From contig NSIL01000010.1 in the NCBI GenBank assembly GCA_002737365.1, forward strand, positions 1-64,000: a stretch of DNA of 64,000 bases. The letters run 5' to 3'. Below the pieces are notes generated by a model. That model was not told the origin of the DNA. It saw only the letters and a list, made by a program, of their open reading frames with translations, and did no database searches. Below are positions 8,437 to 16,939 of the stretch, one piece after another. Position 1 is the stretch's first letter. Each line of letters begins with the position of its first letter. The translations under genes were made by a program, and so were the position numbers. The stretch is from Acidobacterium sp. (GTDB lineage Bacteria > Acidobacteriota > Vicinamibacteria > Vicinamibacterales > UBA2999).

Positions 8437-9366
8437 CTACTTCTTGTTTTGAGCCAAAACACTCATGGCCGTCGTGATCATTGACGCCACATCGCTGAGG
8501 TTCGACGGCAGGATGATGGTGTCGGCGCTGTTGATCACCTTGCCGAACTCGGCGATGTACTGCTCGGCCACCTTCAGCTGAATTGCCTCGGCGCCGCCAG
8601 GCGCTCGCGTGGCTTCGGCGACGCGCCTGATGCCCTCGGCGTTCGCGGTGGCGACCGCGAGAATGGCTGACGCCTGGCCTTCGGCCTCGTTGATCTGCTG
8701 CTGACGCCGCGCCTCGGACGCCTTGATCACCTGCTGCTTTTCGCCCTCAGCCGAGTTGATGGCCGCATCGCGCTGACCTTCGGACGTCAGAATCACGGCG
8801 CGCTTCTCGCGCTCGGCTCGCATCTGCTTTTCCATAGCGGCCAGAATGTCGGCCGGCGGCGTAATGCTCTTCACTTCATACCGCAGCACCTTCACGCCCC
8901 ACGGCTCGGTGGCCTTGTCGAGTTCCGCAACAACTGAGATGTTGATGTTGGTGCGTTCCTCGAACGTCCGATCGAGGTCGATCTTGCCGACTTCACTGCG
9001 CAGCGTCGTCTGCGCCAACTGCGAGATGGCGAACATGTAGTCGGTGATGCCGTACGAGGTCCGCTCGGGATTCAGCACCTTGAGATACAGCACGCCATCG
9101 ACCTGCACCTGCACGTTGTCGCGCGTGATGCAGATTTGTGCGGGGATATCGAGGGCCATCTCCTTGAGCGAATGCCGGTAGCGAATGACGTCGATGAACG
9201 GCACCAGGATGTGAAAGCCGGCATCGAGCACTCCCGCAAAGCGGCCGAGCCGCTCGACCACGAACGCGCTTTGTTGCGGGACGACGATCGCGGTCTTGGC
9301 CAGGATGACCAGCGTGATGATCGCGAGCAAGACGATGACGAACAGTCCGCCTTCCATTTCATGCAC
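8437..9366 (-). CDS. SPFH/band 7 (stomatin/QmcA-like) membrane protein
   Basis: VPQQSAFVVERLGRFAGVLDAGFHILVPFIDVIRY..., coiled coil EAEGQASAILAVATANAEGIRRVAEA. Confidence 0.92.
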   Translation of the reverse strand: MHEMEGGLFVIVLLAIITLVILAKTAIVVPQQSAFVVERLGRFAGVLDAGFHILVPFIDVIRYRHSLKEMALDIPAQICITRDNVQVQVDGVLYLKVLNPERTSYGITDYMFAISQLAQTTLRSEVGKIDLDRTFEERTNINISVVAELDKATEPWGVKVLRYEVKSITPPADILAAMEKQMRAEREKRAVILTSEGQRDAAINSAEGEKQQVIKASEARRQQQINEAEGQASAILAVATANAEGIRRVAEATRAPGGAEAIQLKVAEQYIAEFGKVINSADTIILPSNLSDVASMITTAMSVLAQNKK

Positions 9367-9391
9367 TCCTTATGGGGCTTGGGGCTTGCGC

Positions 9392-9820
9392 CTACTCCGG
9401 AACGACGGTCAGCAGCAGGCCGTCAATGCCCGACACCTTGGCGCGCTGGCCCACCGTGAGCGTCACGTCGCTGGTGTTGCGTGCGCTCCACGAGGCGCCA
9501 CGTACTTCGACTCGGCCAACCACCCCCGGCGTGAGGCTCTCCTGCACCACAGCGAGGACGCCGACGAGAGAGTCAATGTTGGGGGGCGGAGGGGCCTGGA
9601 AGGTCTTCTCGAGCCGGCCCCGAAAAATCACCAGCGAGAGCACCGAGAGAACAGTGAACAACAGACCTTGAATCCACAGGGACTCAACCAGGCCGCTGGC
9701 GGCCAGCAGGCCGACGGCAATCGCGCCAATCCCAAAGAAGATGATGAAGAAGCCGCTGGGAGTGACCAGTTCAGCCACCACCAACGTCAAACCGCCAGCG
9801 AGCCACAGCCACCATTCCAT
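9392..9820 (-). CDS. NfeD family protein
   Basis: TM segments then OB-like LVGVLAVVQESLTPGVVGRVEVRGASWSARNTSD; upstream of and co-oriented with the SPFH gene. Confidence 0.85.
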   Translation of the reverse strand: MEWWLWLAGGLTLVVAELVTPSGFFIIFFGIGAIAVGLLAASGLVESLWIQGLLFTVLSVLSLVIFRGRLEKTFQAPPPPNIDSLVGVLAVVQESLTPGVVGRVEVRGASWSARNTSDVTLTVGQRAKVSGIDGLLLTVVPE

Positions 9821-9867
9821 AGTTGGGATTATAGCGAGTTCGGCGGTCGGGTATGATCAGAGGTTCC

Positions 9868-10605
9868 ATGCCCTTGATTCTGGTCACAAATGACGACGGA
9901 GTGCAGTCGGAGGGGATTCACGTCCTCGCCGAAGCCATGAAACCCCTCGGCGACGTGGTCGTCGTCGGCCCCCTGCAGGAGGCGAGTGCGATCGGTCACG
10001 CGCTGACGCTGCGGCGGCCGCTGCGCATTGAAACCATCCGCGACGGCGTCTATGCTGTCGACGGAACGCCGACCGACTGCGTGAACCTGGGCTGCGAGAT
10101 CATCCTCAAGCGCCTGCCGGACCTGGTGGTGTCAGGCATCAACAAGGGCTGGAACCTCGGCGACGACATCACCTACTCGGGCACGGTGTCGGGCGCGCTC
10201 GAAGGCGCGCTGCTTGGCGCACCGGGTATTGCCGTGTCGTTGCGGCGCACCCCGAGCTACGACTTCGGACCGGCCGCAGCTGTCGCTGCGACGGTGGCGC
10301 AGATGGTCCTGTCAAAGGGCATCCCGCCGCGTTCGTTTCTGAACATCAACGTCCCGACTGGAATTCCTAAGGGCCTGCGCGTCACGACGCAGGCCAAGCG
10401 CAATCACGTCACGCAGATCAATTCCCGCACGGATCCGCGCGGCAACGCGTACTATTGGATTGAAGAAGCGCTCGATGAGTACCACCCCGACAGCGGCCGT
10501 TCAGACTACGAGGCGGTGATGGAAGGTTACGCGTCGGTGACGCCGTTGCAGCCCGACATGACAGCCTACGACATGCTCGAGCGGCTCGTCAGAGATCTGA
10601 AGTAG
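9868..10605 (+). CDS. surE: 5'/3'-nucleotidase SurE
   Basis: MPLILVTNDDGVQSEGIHVLAEAMKPLGDVVVVGPLQEASAIGHALTL; longer ORF from 9853 less likely. Confidence 0.95.
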   Translation: MPLILVTNDDGVQSEGIHVLAEAMKPLGDVVVVGPLQEASAIGHALTLRRPLRIETIRDGVYAVDGTPTDCVNLGCEIILKRLPDLVVSGINKGWNLGDDITYSGTVSGALEGALLGAPGIAVSLRRTPSYDFGPAAAVAATVAQMVLSKGIPPRSFLNINVPTGIPKGLRVTTQAKRNHVTQINSRTDPRGNAYYWIEEALDEYHPDSGRSDYEAVMEGYASVTPLQPDMTAYDMLERLVRDLK

Positions 10606-10658
10606 CGGGAGGGCATACCTTGTCGGGAGGGCACTTCTTGTCGGGACGGGAATGCTTG
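10605..10658 (+). repeat. three tandem imperfect 18-bp repeats (GCGGGAGGGCATACCTTG / TCGGGAGGGCACTTCTTG / TCGGGACGGGAATGCTTG)
   Basis: exact 18-nt period; related copy in reverse orientation at 11742-11765. Confidence 0.85.
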
Positions 10659-11741
10659 ACGGGGTGGTGCCACGGTGCGGCTGCGTGCCTGGGCGTCGCC
10701 GTGCTGCTGTGGTCGCCGCTACAGGCTCAGTCGACCCGCATACCGACGGCTCGCCTCCTTTCCGCTTCACGCATTGATTTTCCCGGAGAGATCGACTCCA
10801 GCAACCCGATGGCGTGGGCGCTCGTGGACGGCGTGAACCGGCTATTCGTGCTGACGTCGTGGGGCGGCGTGCCGGTGCGATCGGCCGGCGGCACACTCGA
10901 ATCGCTACAGCGCGATGCGCCGGTGGCCTTCACGTCGCATCCCGGCGATGGGGTGTGGATGGAGGCGATCGTCCCGGACGAGGCAGGGGCGTGGTACGGC
11001 TACTACCATCACGAGCGGCCGGCGGACTTGTGCGGGCGGCCCGAGCGGCAACTGCCGCGGATTGGCGCCATGCGCTCCACCGATCAGGGCGCGACTTGGG
11101 AAGACCTCGGCATCGTCCTCGACGCGCCGCCCGGCAGCGAGGCGTGCGATTCGAACAATCGCTTTGTGCTCGGCGGCGTCGGCGACGTGACGGCGGTGCT
11201 CGATACCAACAGCCAGGACCTGTACCTCTACTTCAGCCAGTACTCGCGCGATGCCGCCGGGCAGGGCGTGGCGGTGGCGCGGCTGGCGTGGGCCGATCGC
11301 CACCAGCCGGTGGGGAAGCTGACCATCTGGAACGACGGCGCGTGGCTGCCCACCTCGCGGACCGACGAGAGCGCGCCGTACACCTATCCGGCCGGGACGC
11401 CGCTGGTGAAGGCGAGCCGGCCCTTTCACGATCGCTCGGCCACCAACGACGTGTTCTGGGGCGCCGCCATTCACTGGAACACCTACCTCGAGCAGTACGT
11501 GATGCTGCTGAACCGGGCGAAGGACAATCAGTTCGGGCAGGAGGGCATCTACGTGTCGTTCGCGCCGACAGTGGCCGACCCGCGCGCGTGGTCGGCGCCG
11601 GCGAAGATCCTGAGCGGCGGGCAGTGGTATCCGCAGGCCGTGGGCGTCGAGGCCGGCTCGGGCACCGACCGCCTGGCCGGCCGCCGCGCCCGGTTCTTCA
11701 TGACCGGCAAATCCGAGCGAATGATCGAGTTCGAAAAATAA
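10620..11741 (+). CDS. secreted sialidase/BNR-like hypothetical protein
   Basis: predicted signal peptide, repeated propeller-like aromatic motifs (GAMRSTDQGATWEDLG); start could be TTG 10620, 10638 or 10656. Confidence 0.65.
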   Translation: MSGGHFLSGRECLTGWCHGAAACLGVAVLLWSPLQAQSTRIPTARLLSASRIDFPGEIDSSNPMAWALVDGVNRLFVLTSWGGVPVRSAGGTLESLQRDAPVAFTSHPGDGVWMEAIVPDEAGAWYGYYHHERPADLCGRPERQLPRIGAMRSTDQGATWEDLGIVLDAPPGSEACDSNNRFVLGGVGDVTAVLDTNSQDLYLYFSQYSRDAAGQGVAVARLAWADRHQPVGKLTIWNDGAWLPTSRTDESAPYTYPAGTPLVKASRPFHDRSATNDVFWGAAIHWNTYLEQYVMLLNRAKDNQFGQEGIYVSFAPTVADPRAWSAPAKILSGGQWYPQAVGVEAGSGTDRLAGRRARFFMTGKSERMIEFEK

Positions 11742-11765
11742 TCCCGAAGGAAGGTGCCCTCCCGA
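11742..11765 (-). repeat. inverted copy of the 18-bp repeat unit (TCGGGAGGGCACCTTCCT TCGGGA on - strand)
   Basis: matches the unit at 10605-10658. Confidence 0.75.
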
Positions 11766-11770
11766 CCAGC

Positions 11771-11784
11771 ACGGGATCTCCCGT
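11771..11784. terminator. palindrome ACGGGA-TC-TCCCGT between convergent genes; possible bidirectional terminator
   Basis: perfect 6-bp arms, abuts the ThuA-family stop codon; no T-tract. Confidence 0.35.
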
Positions 11785-12677
11785 CAGTTTTCGAGCCTAA
11801 GGCTCCACCTGATTCCTCCCAGAATGTGAGCTAGAAAAACCGGATCATTTGACCAGATGTCGTCGCGATGCCCCAGCGAGGTGTAGAACGACCGCCCCTT
11901 GCCGTAGTCGCGGGTCCAGGCCTGCGGGTAGTCGCCGCCTTTCACCACGTCGGGCATGCCTTCCATGTTCGTCTTCGCCGTATCGAGGCTGAGCAGCACG
12001 TGCACGCGATCACGTGAGAACCCCATCGGGATGTGATTGCCGAACAGCACGTCGATGTTGTCTGTGGGCCGCGCCGCGTCCCACGGCGCCGTGCCGAAGT
12101 GATAGAACTCGTCGACCAGCGGCCAACTGCCACCGAGCATCTTCGTCGCGGGGTGGTTCGGATCCTCGACCTTGAGCACGCCGATTCGGTTCTGCAGAAC
12201 AGAACGCCGGTAGTAGCCGCCCAGCATCTCGCCGAACTCGGGATAGTTGTAGAAGGTGAGCGCGGCGCAGTGCGCGCCGATGAAGCCCTTGCCGCTGCGC
12301 ACGAAGTCGAGCAGTGCCTTCTTCTGCGCGTCGGTCATCGGCAGGTTGCCGTTGGTCATCAACATCAGGCCGTCGAAGCCGGCGAGGTACTCGGGCGTGA
12401 AGAACGAGAAATCCAGCTTCGCGGCCTCCTGCTTGTAGCCCTCGACGGTGGTCACATCGAAGCCGCCGTTTTTGCCGAGCTCGATCACGGCCTTCTCGGC
12501 GGGCCCCAGGCTGGTGTGCTTGTAGAGCCCGGCGTGGGTCAGGAAGAGCAGTTTCTTGCGGACAGGTTGCTGGGCGCCCAGGCTGGATATACCGGCCAAG
12601 ACGACCAATCCGACGACGACGGCTCGAGAGCGAAGAGTCATGGGGCGAATACTACGACGCCCCGGGGCAATTCCCAA
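11784..12677 (-). CDS. ThuA domain-containing protein (trehalose-utilization-like), secreted
   Basis: KKLLFLTHAGLYKHTSLGPAEKAV...GFIGAHCAALTFYNYPEFGEMLGG. Confidence 0.88.
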   Translation of the reverse strand: MGIAPGRRSIRPMTLRSRAVVVGLVVLAGISSLGAQQPVRKKLLFLTHAGLYKHTSLGPAEKAVIELGKNGGFDVTTVEGYKQEAAKLDFSFFTPEYLAGFDGLMLMTNGNLPMTDAQKKALLDFVRSGKGFIGAHCAALTFYNYPEFGEMLGGYYRRSVLQNRIGVLKVEDPNHPATKMLGGSWPLVDEFYHFGTAPWDAARPTDNIDVLFGNHIPMGFSRDRVHVLLSLDTAKTNMEGMPDVVKGGDYPQAWTRDYGKGRSFYTSLGHRDDIWSNDPVFLAHILGGIRWSLRLEN

Positions 12678-12754
12678 CCACAGCCGTCACCAGCCCAACA
12701 AATGTCTTTTGGTGCCTTTTGAGGCCACATTGGGTTATGCTCTTGAGACGTCGT

Positions 12755-12831
<77 letters not shown>

Positions 12832-12926
12832 ACTTATCGCTGCAAAGGCCCGGGAAACCGGGCCTTTCGCACGTACAGCTGTGCTGGCCCTGGCGGGCAG
12901 ACACTCGGGCGACGCGCCCAGTCCTT

Positions 12927-14963
12927 TCATTTTGGATACCAATCGGCGAGTCGCACGTCGATCTTCTTCGGCGTGAGCGCCGCCTTCAGTTCCTGCAGTC
13001 CGCGCTTCGTCGGCGTCGGCCTGGCGCCGCCAGCCGGTACCGGCCGCACCCACTCCTGGTCGTAGTGATAGGGATAGACCACCTTCGGCGCCATCTCGGT
13101 GAGGCACTCAATAGCGGCCGCCGGCTCCATGCGGGCCAGTGGCAGGTTGAGCGGGAAGAACGCCACGTCGACGTTCTTGACCGCCCTGACCTCAGGCACA
13201 CATTCAGTCACCCCGACCACGTAGATCCGCTGGCCACCGACCGTGATGACATAGCCATTGGCCTCGCCCTTGGGGTGATACGGCTCACCAGGCTTGATGT
13301 CGTAGGCACCGATCGCCTCGACGCGGATCGCGCCGAACTGCTTCGTATCGCCGTTGTTCATGACGATGCCGTCGGGCACCTGCTTCTGGCCGTTGGCGGC
13401 AATCACCACCGGCGCGCCGGCCTTGCGCAGCTGTCCGATCGCCTTCACATCCAAGTGATGCCCCACATCGTCAGTGATCAGGATCAGGTCGGCGGGCTTA
13501 GCCTTCGACAGGTCGCCGACGCTCCACGGGTCAACCTGGATCACCGTGCCGGCGTGTTCGATCTGGATGCTCGAATGCACACCGGGGTTGATCACCACCT
13601 GGCGTTGCTTGAACTCGGCCGTCACGTCGGCCTCCCAGCCGGCAACGAGCTGCCGCAGTTCGCGCAGCCTGGCTGGTTGCGTTTGCGACAGGTCGTGACG
13701 CTCACCAGGATCGGCCGTGAGGTCGAACAGGAACTCGTGATAGCCCTCCACGGTGCCGCTGCCTTCCTGCAGGAACTTGAAGGCACCGCGCCGCACGGCC
13801 TTTTGAACAAAGCCATTGGCGTTGACCCGCCAGAACAGTGTGCGATCGATGGTCGTACCCTTTGCGAGCGATGGAAACAGGTCGATGCCGTCCGGACGGT
13901 AACTGCCGGGCGGCGTCACGCCGGCCGCGGCAACGATTGACGCGGTCAGGTCCATGGTCATACCCACCTGCCGCGACACCGAGCCGGGGCGCATGTGCCC
14001 GGGCCACCGCACCAGGAGCGGCACGCGGATGCCGCCCTCCCACACCGATGACTTGCGGTTGAAGAACGGCGCGTTGCGCGACAACCATTCGCCGCCGTTG
14101 TCGCTGGTGAAAATGACGATGGTGTTGGAGGCGAGCTTCTTCGCGTCGAGCAGCGCGAGAATCTCGCCGACGCCCTTGTCAGCGTGTTCCACCATCGCCA
14201 CGTACTCGGCTCGCGTGCCCTCGAGCAGTGGTGCCCTCCGGTCGCGTTGACCGGGCGGCAGGTGCGGCCCTTGAAACGGGAAATGCGGAGCGTTGTAGGT
14301 CACCTCGAGGAAGAACGGCGCGACTGGCTGCTGCGCCTCCAGAAAGCGCTTGGCATTTACCGTGATGCCGTCGGTCAGGTAGCCGTCGAAGGTCACGGGC
14401 TCGTCGTTATGAAACAGCGCCGACGTCAGCTTTTCGGGATCGATGCGTCCCGCCGCATCGGCCGCTGCCCAGCCATGCCGGTAGTAGTCGGCGCTCGAGC
14501 CGAGGAACCCCCAGAATTCATCAAAGCCGTGGCGACCCGGACGAAATTGCGGTCCGGCACCGACGTGCCACTTGCCGACCAGGCCGGTGGTGTAGCCGGC
14601 GGTCTTCAGTAATCGCGGCAGGGAGCTCTCGCTCGGCAGCAGACCGATGTCGGTGTTACCAATCGGGATGGGCTGCTCAATGCCATAGCGCTGCTGGTAG
14701 CGGCCGCTGATCAGTCCCGTGCGCGTCGGCGAACAGTTCGGCGCGTTGGCGTAGAAGTCGGTCAGCCTGACACCTTCGCGGGCCAGGCGGTCGAGGTGCG
14801 GCGTCTTGGCGTCAGGAACCCCGTAGCTGCCGAGGTCACCGTAGCCAAGGTCGTCCATGATGATCAGGACGACGTTGGGGCGCGACTGGGCGGCCGATGA
14901 CTGCGGGAGCACGACCGCCGAAAGAAAACAGGAGATAAAGAGAGCAGGAGAAAGCGCTCTCAT
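12927..14963 (-). CDS. sulfatase (type I, CSPTR) fused to C-terminal metallo-beta-lactamase-like domain, secreted
   Basis: RPNVVLIIMDDLGYGDLGSYG, NCSPTRTGLISGRY; residues ~456-678 resemble UlaG/MBL fold (VVINPGVHSSIQIEHAGTVIQVDPW...LILITDDVGHHLD). Confidence 0.85.
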   Translation of the reverse strand: MRALSPALFISCFLSAVVLPQSSAAQSRPNVVLIIMDDLGYGDLGSYGVPDAKTPHLDRLAREGVRLTDFYANAPNCSPTRTGLISGRYQQRYGIEQPIPIGNTDIGLLPSESSLPRLLKTAGYTTGLVGKWHVGAGPQFRPGRHGFDEFWGFLGSSADYYRHGWAAADAAGRIDPEKLTSALFHNDEPVTFDGYLTDGITVNAKRFLEAQQPVAPFFLEVTYNAPHFPFQGPHLPPGQRDRRAPLLEGTRAEYVAMVEHADKGVGEILALLDAKKLASNTIVIFTSDNGGEWLSRNAPFFNRKSSVWEGGIRVPLLVRWPGHMRPGSVSRQVGMTMDLTASIVAAAGVTPPGSYRPDGIDLFPSLAKGTTIDRTLFWRVNANGFVQKAVRRGAFKFLQEGSGTVEGYHEFLFDLTADPGERHDLSQTQPARLRELRQLVAGWEADVTAEFKQRQVVINPGVHSSIQIEHAGTVIQVDPWSVGDLSKAKPADLILITDDVGHHLDVKAIGQLRKAGAPVVIAANGQKQVPDGIVMNNGDTKQFGAIRVEAIGAYDIKPGEPYHPKGEANGYVITVGGQRIYVVGVTECVPEVRAVKNVDVAFFPLNLPLARMEPAAAIECLTEMAPKVVYPYHYDQEWVRPVPAGGARPTPTKRGLQELKAALTPKKIDVRLADWYPK

Positions 14964-16939
14964 GGCAGACGATACGCCATCAACTCGCCGGGCCTGATCG
15001 AGCTGCTCGACGCGACCACGATGTACTGCTTCCCGCCGAGCATGTAAGTCATCGGCGATCCGGTCTGGGCGCCGGACATCTGCACCGCGCCCACTTCGGC
15101 GCCGGTTTTCTTGTCATACGCGCGCAGCATGGCGCCTCGTTGTCCATCTGGCATGGCCACGGTGCCGCCCTCGCCGGAGATCAGCAGCGTCTTGGTGACC
15201 AGCGTGCCGATGCCGCCTGAGCTGCCGCCGGCACCGCCCGGCCGTCCCGTTCGCGGAATGGTGACGCCCTTCAGGGCGGGGTGGTTCTTGATCGCATCGG
15301 GCGTGTCGCCGTGCGCGATCTGCCAGGCAATTTCGCCCTTGTTGAGATCGATCGCCGTGATCCGGCCCCACGGCGGTTTGATAATCGGAATGCCGTTCAC
15401 CGACAGACCGCCGCCGCCATCTTCCGACGCGCTGCCGGCACTGATGTAGGCCATGTCAGACCGCTTCGGGTCGTTGACCATCGACAGCACGCGGACCAAG
15501 GTGTGGGAGTAGACGTAGAGCATTCCCGTTTCTGGATCGAACGAGCCGCCCGGCCAGTTGGCGCCATTCGGGATGAACAGCAAGCCTTCTTTGCCGTTCT
15601 CGCCGCGCACGATCGGCGGCGTGAACAGCGGGCCAATCTTGTACTTCGCCACCAGCGCCAGCGCCTCGGCCTTGATCTCGGGCGTGAAGTCGATCACGTA
15701 GTCTTCGAGAAAGCCCTGGCGCTCGAAGGGTGGCGGCTTGGTGGGGAAGGGCTGCGTCGGCGAGTACCACTCGCGCGGCACCGTGCCCTTCTCGACCGGT
15801 CGTTCTTCGATGGGCCACACCGGCTCGCCGGTCTTGCGATCGAACACGTAGACGAAACCCTGCTTGGTCGGCTGCGCCACTGCGGCGATCTTGCGACCGT
15901 TCACGGTGATGTCGACCAGGATCGGCGCGCACGGGATGTCGTAGTCCCAAATCGGATGATGCACGAGCTGGTAGTGCCAGATGCGCTTGCCGGTCTGCAG
16001 ATCAACCGCGAGCAGGCTCTCACCGAACAGATTGTTGCCAGGACGATGACCGCCGAAGTAGTCGCCGGTGGGAATCTCGACGGGCAGGTAGGCAATGCCG
16101 AGCTGCTCGTCGACCGTCATCTGGGTCCACACGCCGGTGTTGCCGGTGTACTCCCACGAGCCTTCATTCCAGGTGTCGTTGCCGAACTCACCGGGCAGCG
16201 GGATGGTGTGGAAAATCCACAGCCGCTTGCCGGTGCGCGCGTCGTAGGCGCGGACGTAGCCCTTCGCGTTTTTCCGGCTGCGCGGGATCGAGCCGGCGCG
16301 GTGGGCGGCGCCAACCAGCACGACGTTCTTGGCGACCACCGGCGCGCCGTTCCACGCGATCTCGCCCTCAACGGGATCGAGCTCCTGGTCCGCATCTTTC
16401 TTCAGATCGACGACGCCGTCGATGCCGAAGTCTTTGAGTGGTCGACCGGTCTTCGCATCGAGCCCGACCAGTTGATAGCCAATGGTGACGTAGAAGACGC
16501 GCTCGTCGCCCTTGCCGTCGGTCCAGTAGCCGACCCCGCGACCCGACAGGCGGCGGGATGACCGCAGCGCGCGCGGACCTTCCTCGAGCCGATGCATCCA
16601 GAGCATCTCGCCAGTGGCGGCGTTCAGCGCCACCGCATTGCGATGCTCGCCGGCCGTGAGGTACAGCACGCCGTTGATCATCAGCGGCGTGGTTTGCAGA
16701 TTGAAGTCGGGGCGCGAGCCGAGATTATCGGTCTTGAAACGCCAGGCTACGTCGAGCTGACTGAAGTTGGTGGCGTTGATCTGATCGAGCGGGGCATAGC
16801 GGGTGACGCCGAGATCGCCACCCCACGTGCGCCACTCGCCGCCGGTGGTGCCGTACTGCGCGGCCAGCGTCGCCGGCACGAAGAGCAGAAGTAGAACGTA
16901 GAAGCGGGTCTTCAGGCCCGCCTTCGACGATGCCCTCAC
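14960..16939 (-). CDS. PQQ-dependent dehydrogenase (quinoprotein glucose dehydrogenase-like), secreted
   Basis: EWRTWGGDLGVTRYAPLDQINATNFSQLDVAWRF; GTG start overlapping the upstream TGA; ATGA overlap with downstream sulfatase. Confidence 0.88.
   Translation of the reverse strand: MRASSKAGLKTRFYVLLLLFVPATLAAQYGTTGGEWRTWGGDLGVTRYAPLDQINATNFSQLDVAWRFKTDNLGSRPDFNLQTTPLMINGVLYLTAGEHRNAVALNAATGEMLWMHRLEEGPRALRSSRRLSGRGVGYWTDGKGDERVFYVTIGYQLVGLDAKTGRPLKDFGIDGVVDLKKDADQELDPVEGEIAWNGAPVVAKNVVLVGAAHRAGSIPRSRKNAKGYVRAYDARTGKRLWIFHTIPLPGEFGNDTWNEGSWEYTGNTGVWTQMTVDEQLGIAYLPVEIPTGDYFGGHRPGNNLFGESLLAVDLQTGKRIWHYQLVHHPIWDYDIPCAPILVDITVNGRKIAAVAQPTKQGFVYVFDRKTGEPVWPIEERPVEKGTVPREWYSPTQPFPTKPPPFERQGFLEDYVIDFTPEIKAEALALVAKYKIGPLFTPPIVRGENGKEGLLFIPNGANWPGGSFDPETGMLYVYSHTLVRVLSMVNDPKRSDMAYISAGSASEDGGGGLSVNGIPIIKPPWGRITAIDLNKGEIAWQIAHGDTPDAIKNHPALKGVTIPRTGRPGGAGGSSGGIGTLVTKTLLISGEGGTVAMPDGQRGAMLRAYDKKTGAEVGAVQMSGAQTGSPMTYMLGGKQYIVVASSSSIRPGELMAYRLP
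16898..16922 (+). repeat. REP-like element GTAGAAGCGGGTCTTCAGGCCCGCC
   Basis: GTAG head, near-perfect hairpin, near-identical to 7198-7223; lies in the N-terminal coding region of the PQQ dehydrogenase. Confidence 0.75.

Noticed and set aside
10605-10658. Considered as a CRISPR array
   Set aside because: Units are contiguous 18-bp tandem copies with no spacers and no cas genes nearby
15281-16561. 426-aa + strand ORF opposite the PQQ dehydrogenase, and similar 36305..37498 opposite the kinase
   Set aside because: Shadow ORFs; opposite strand has clear family motifs
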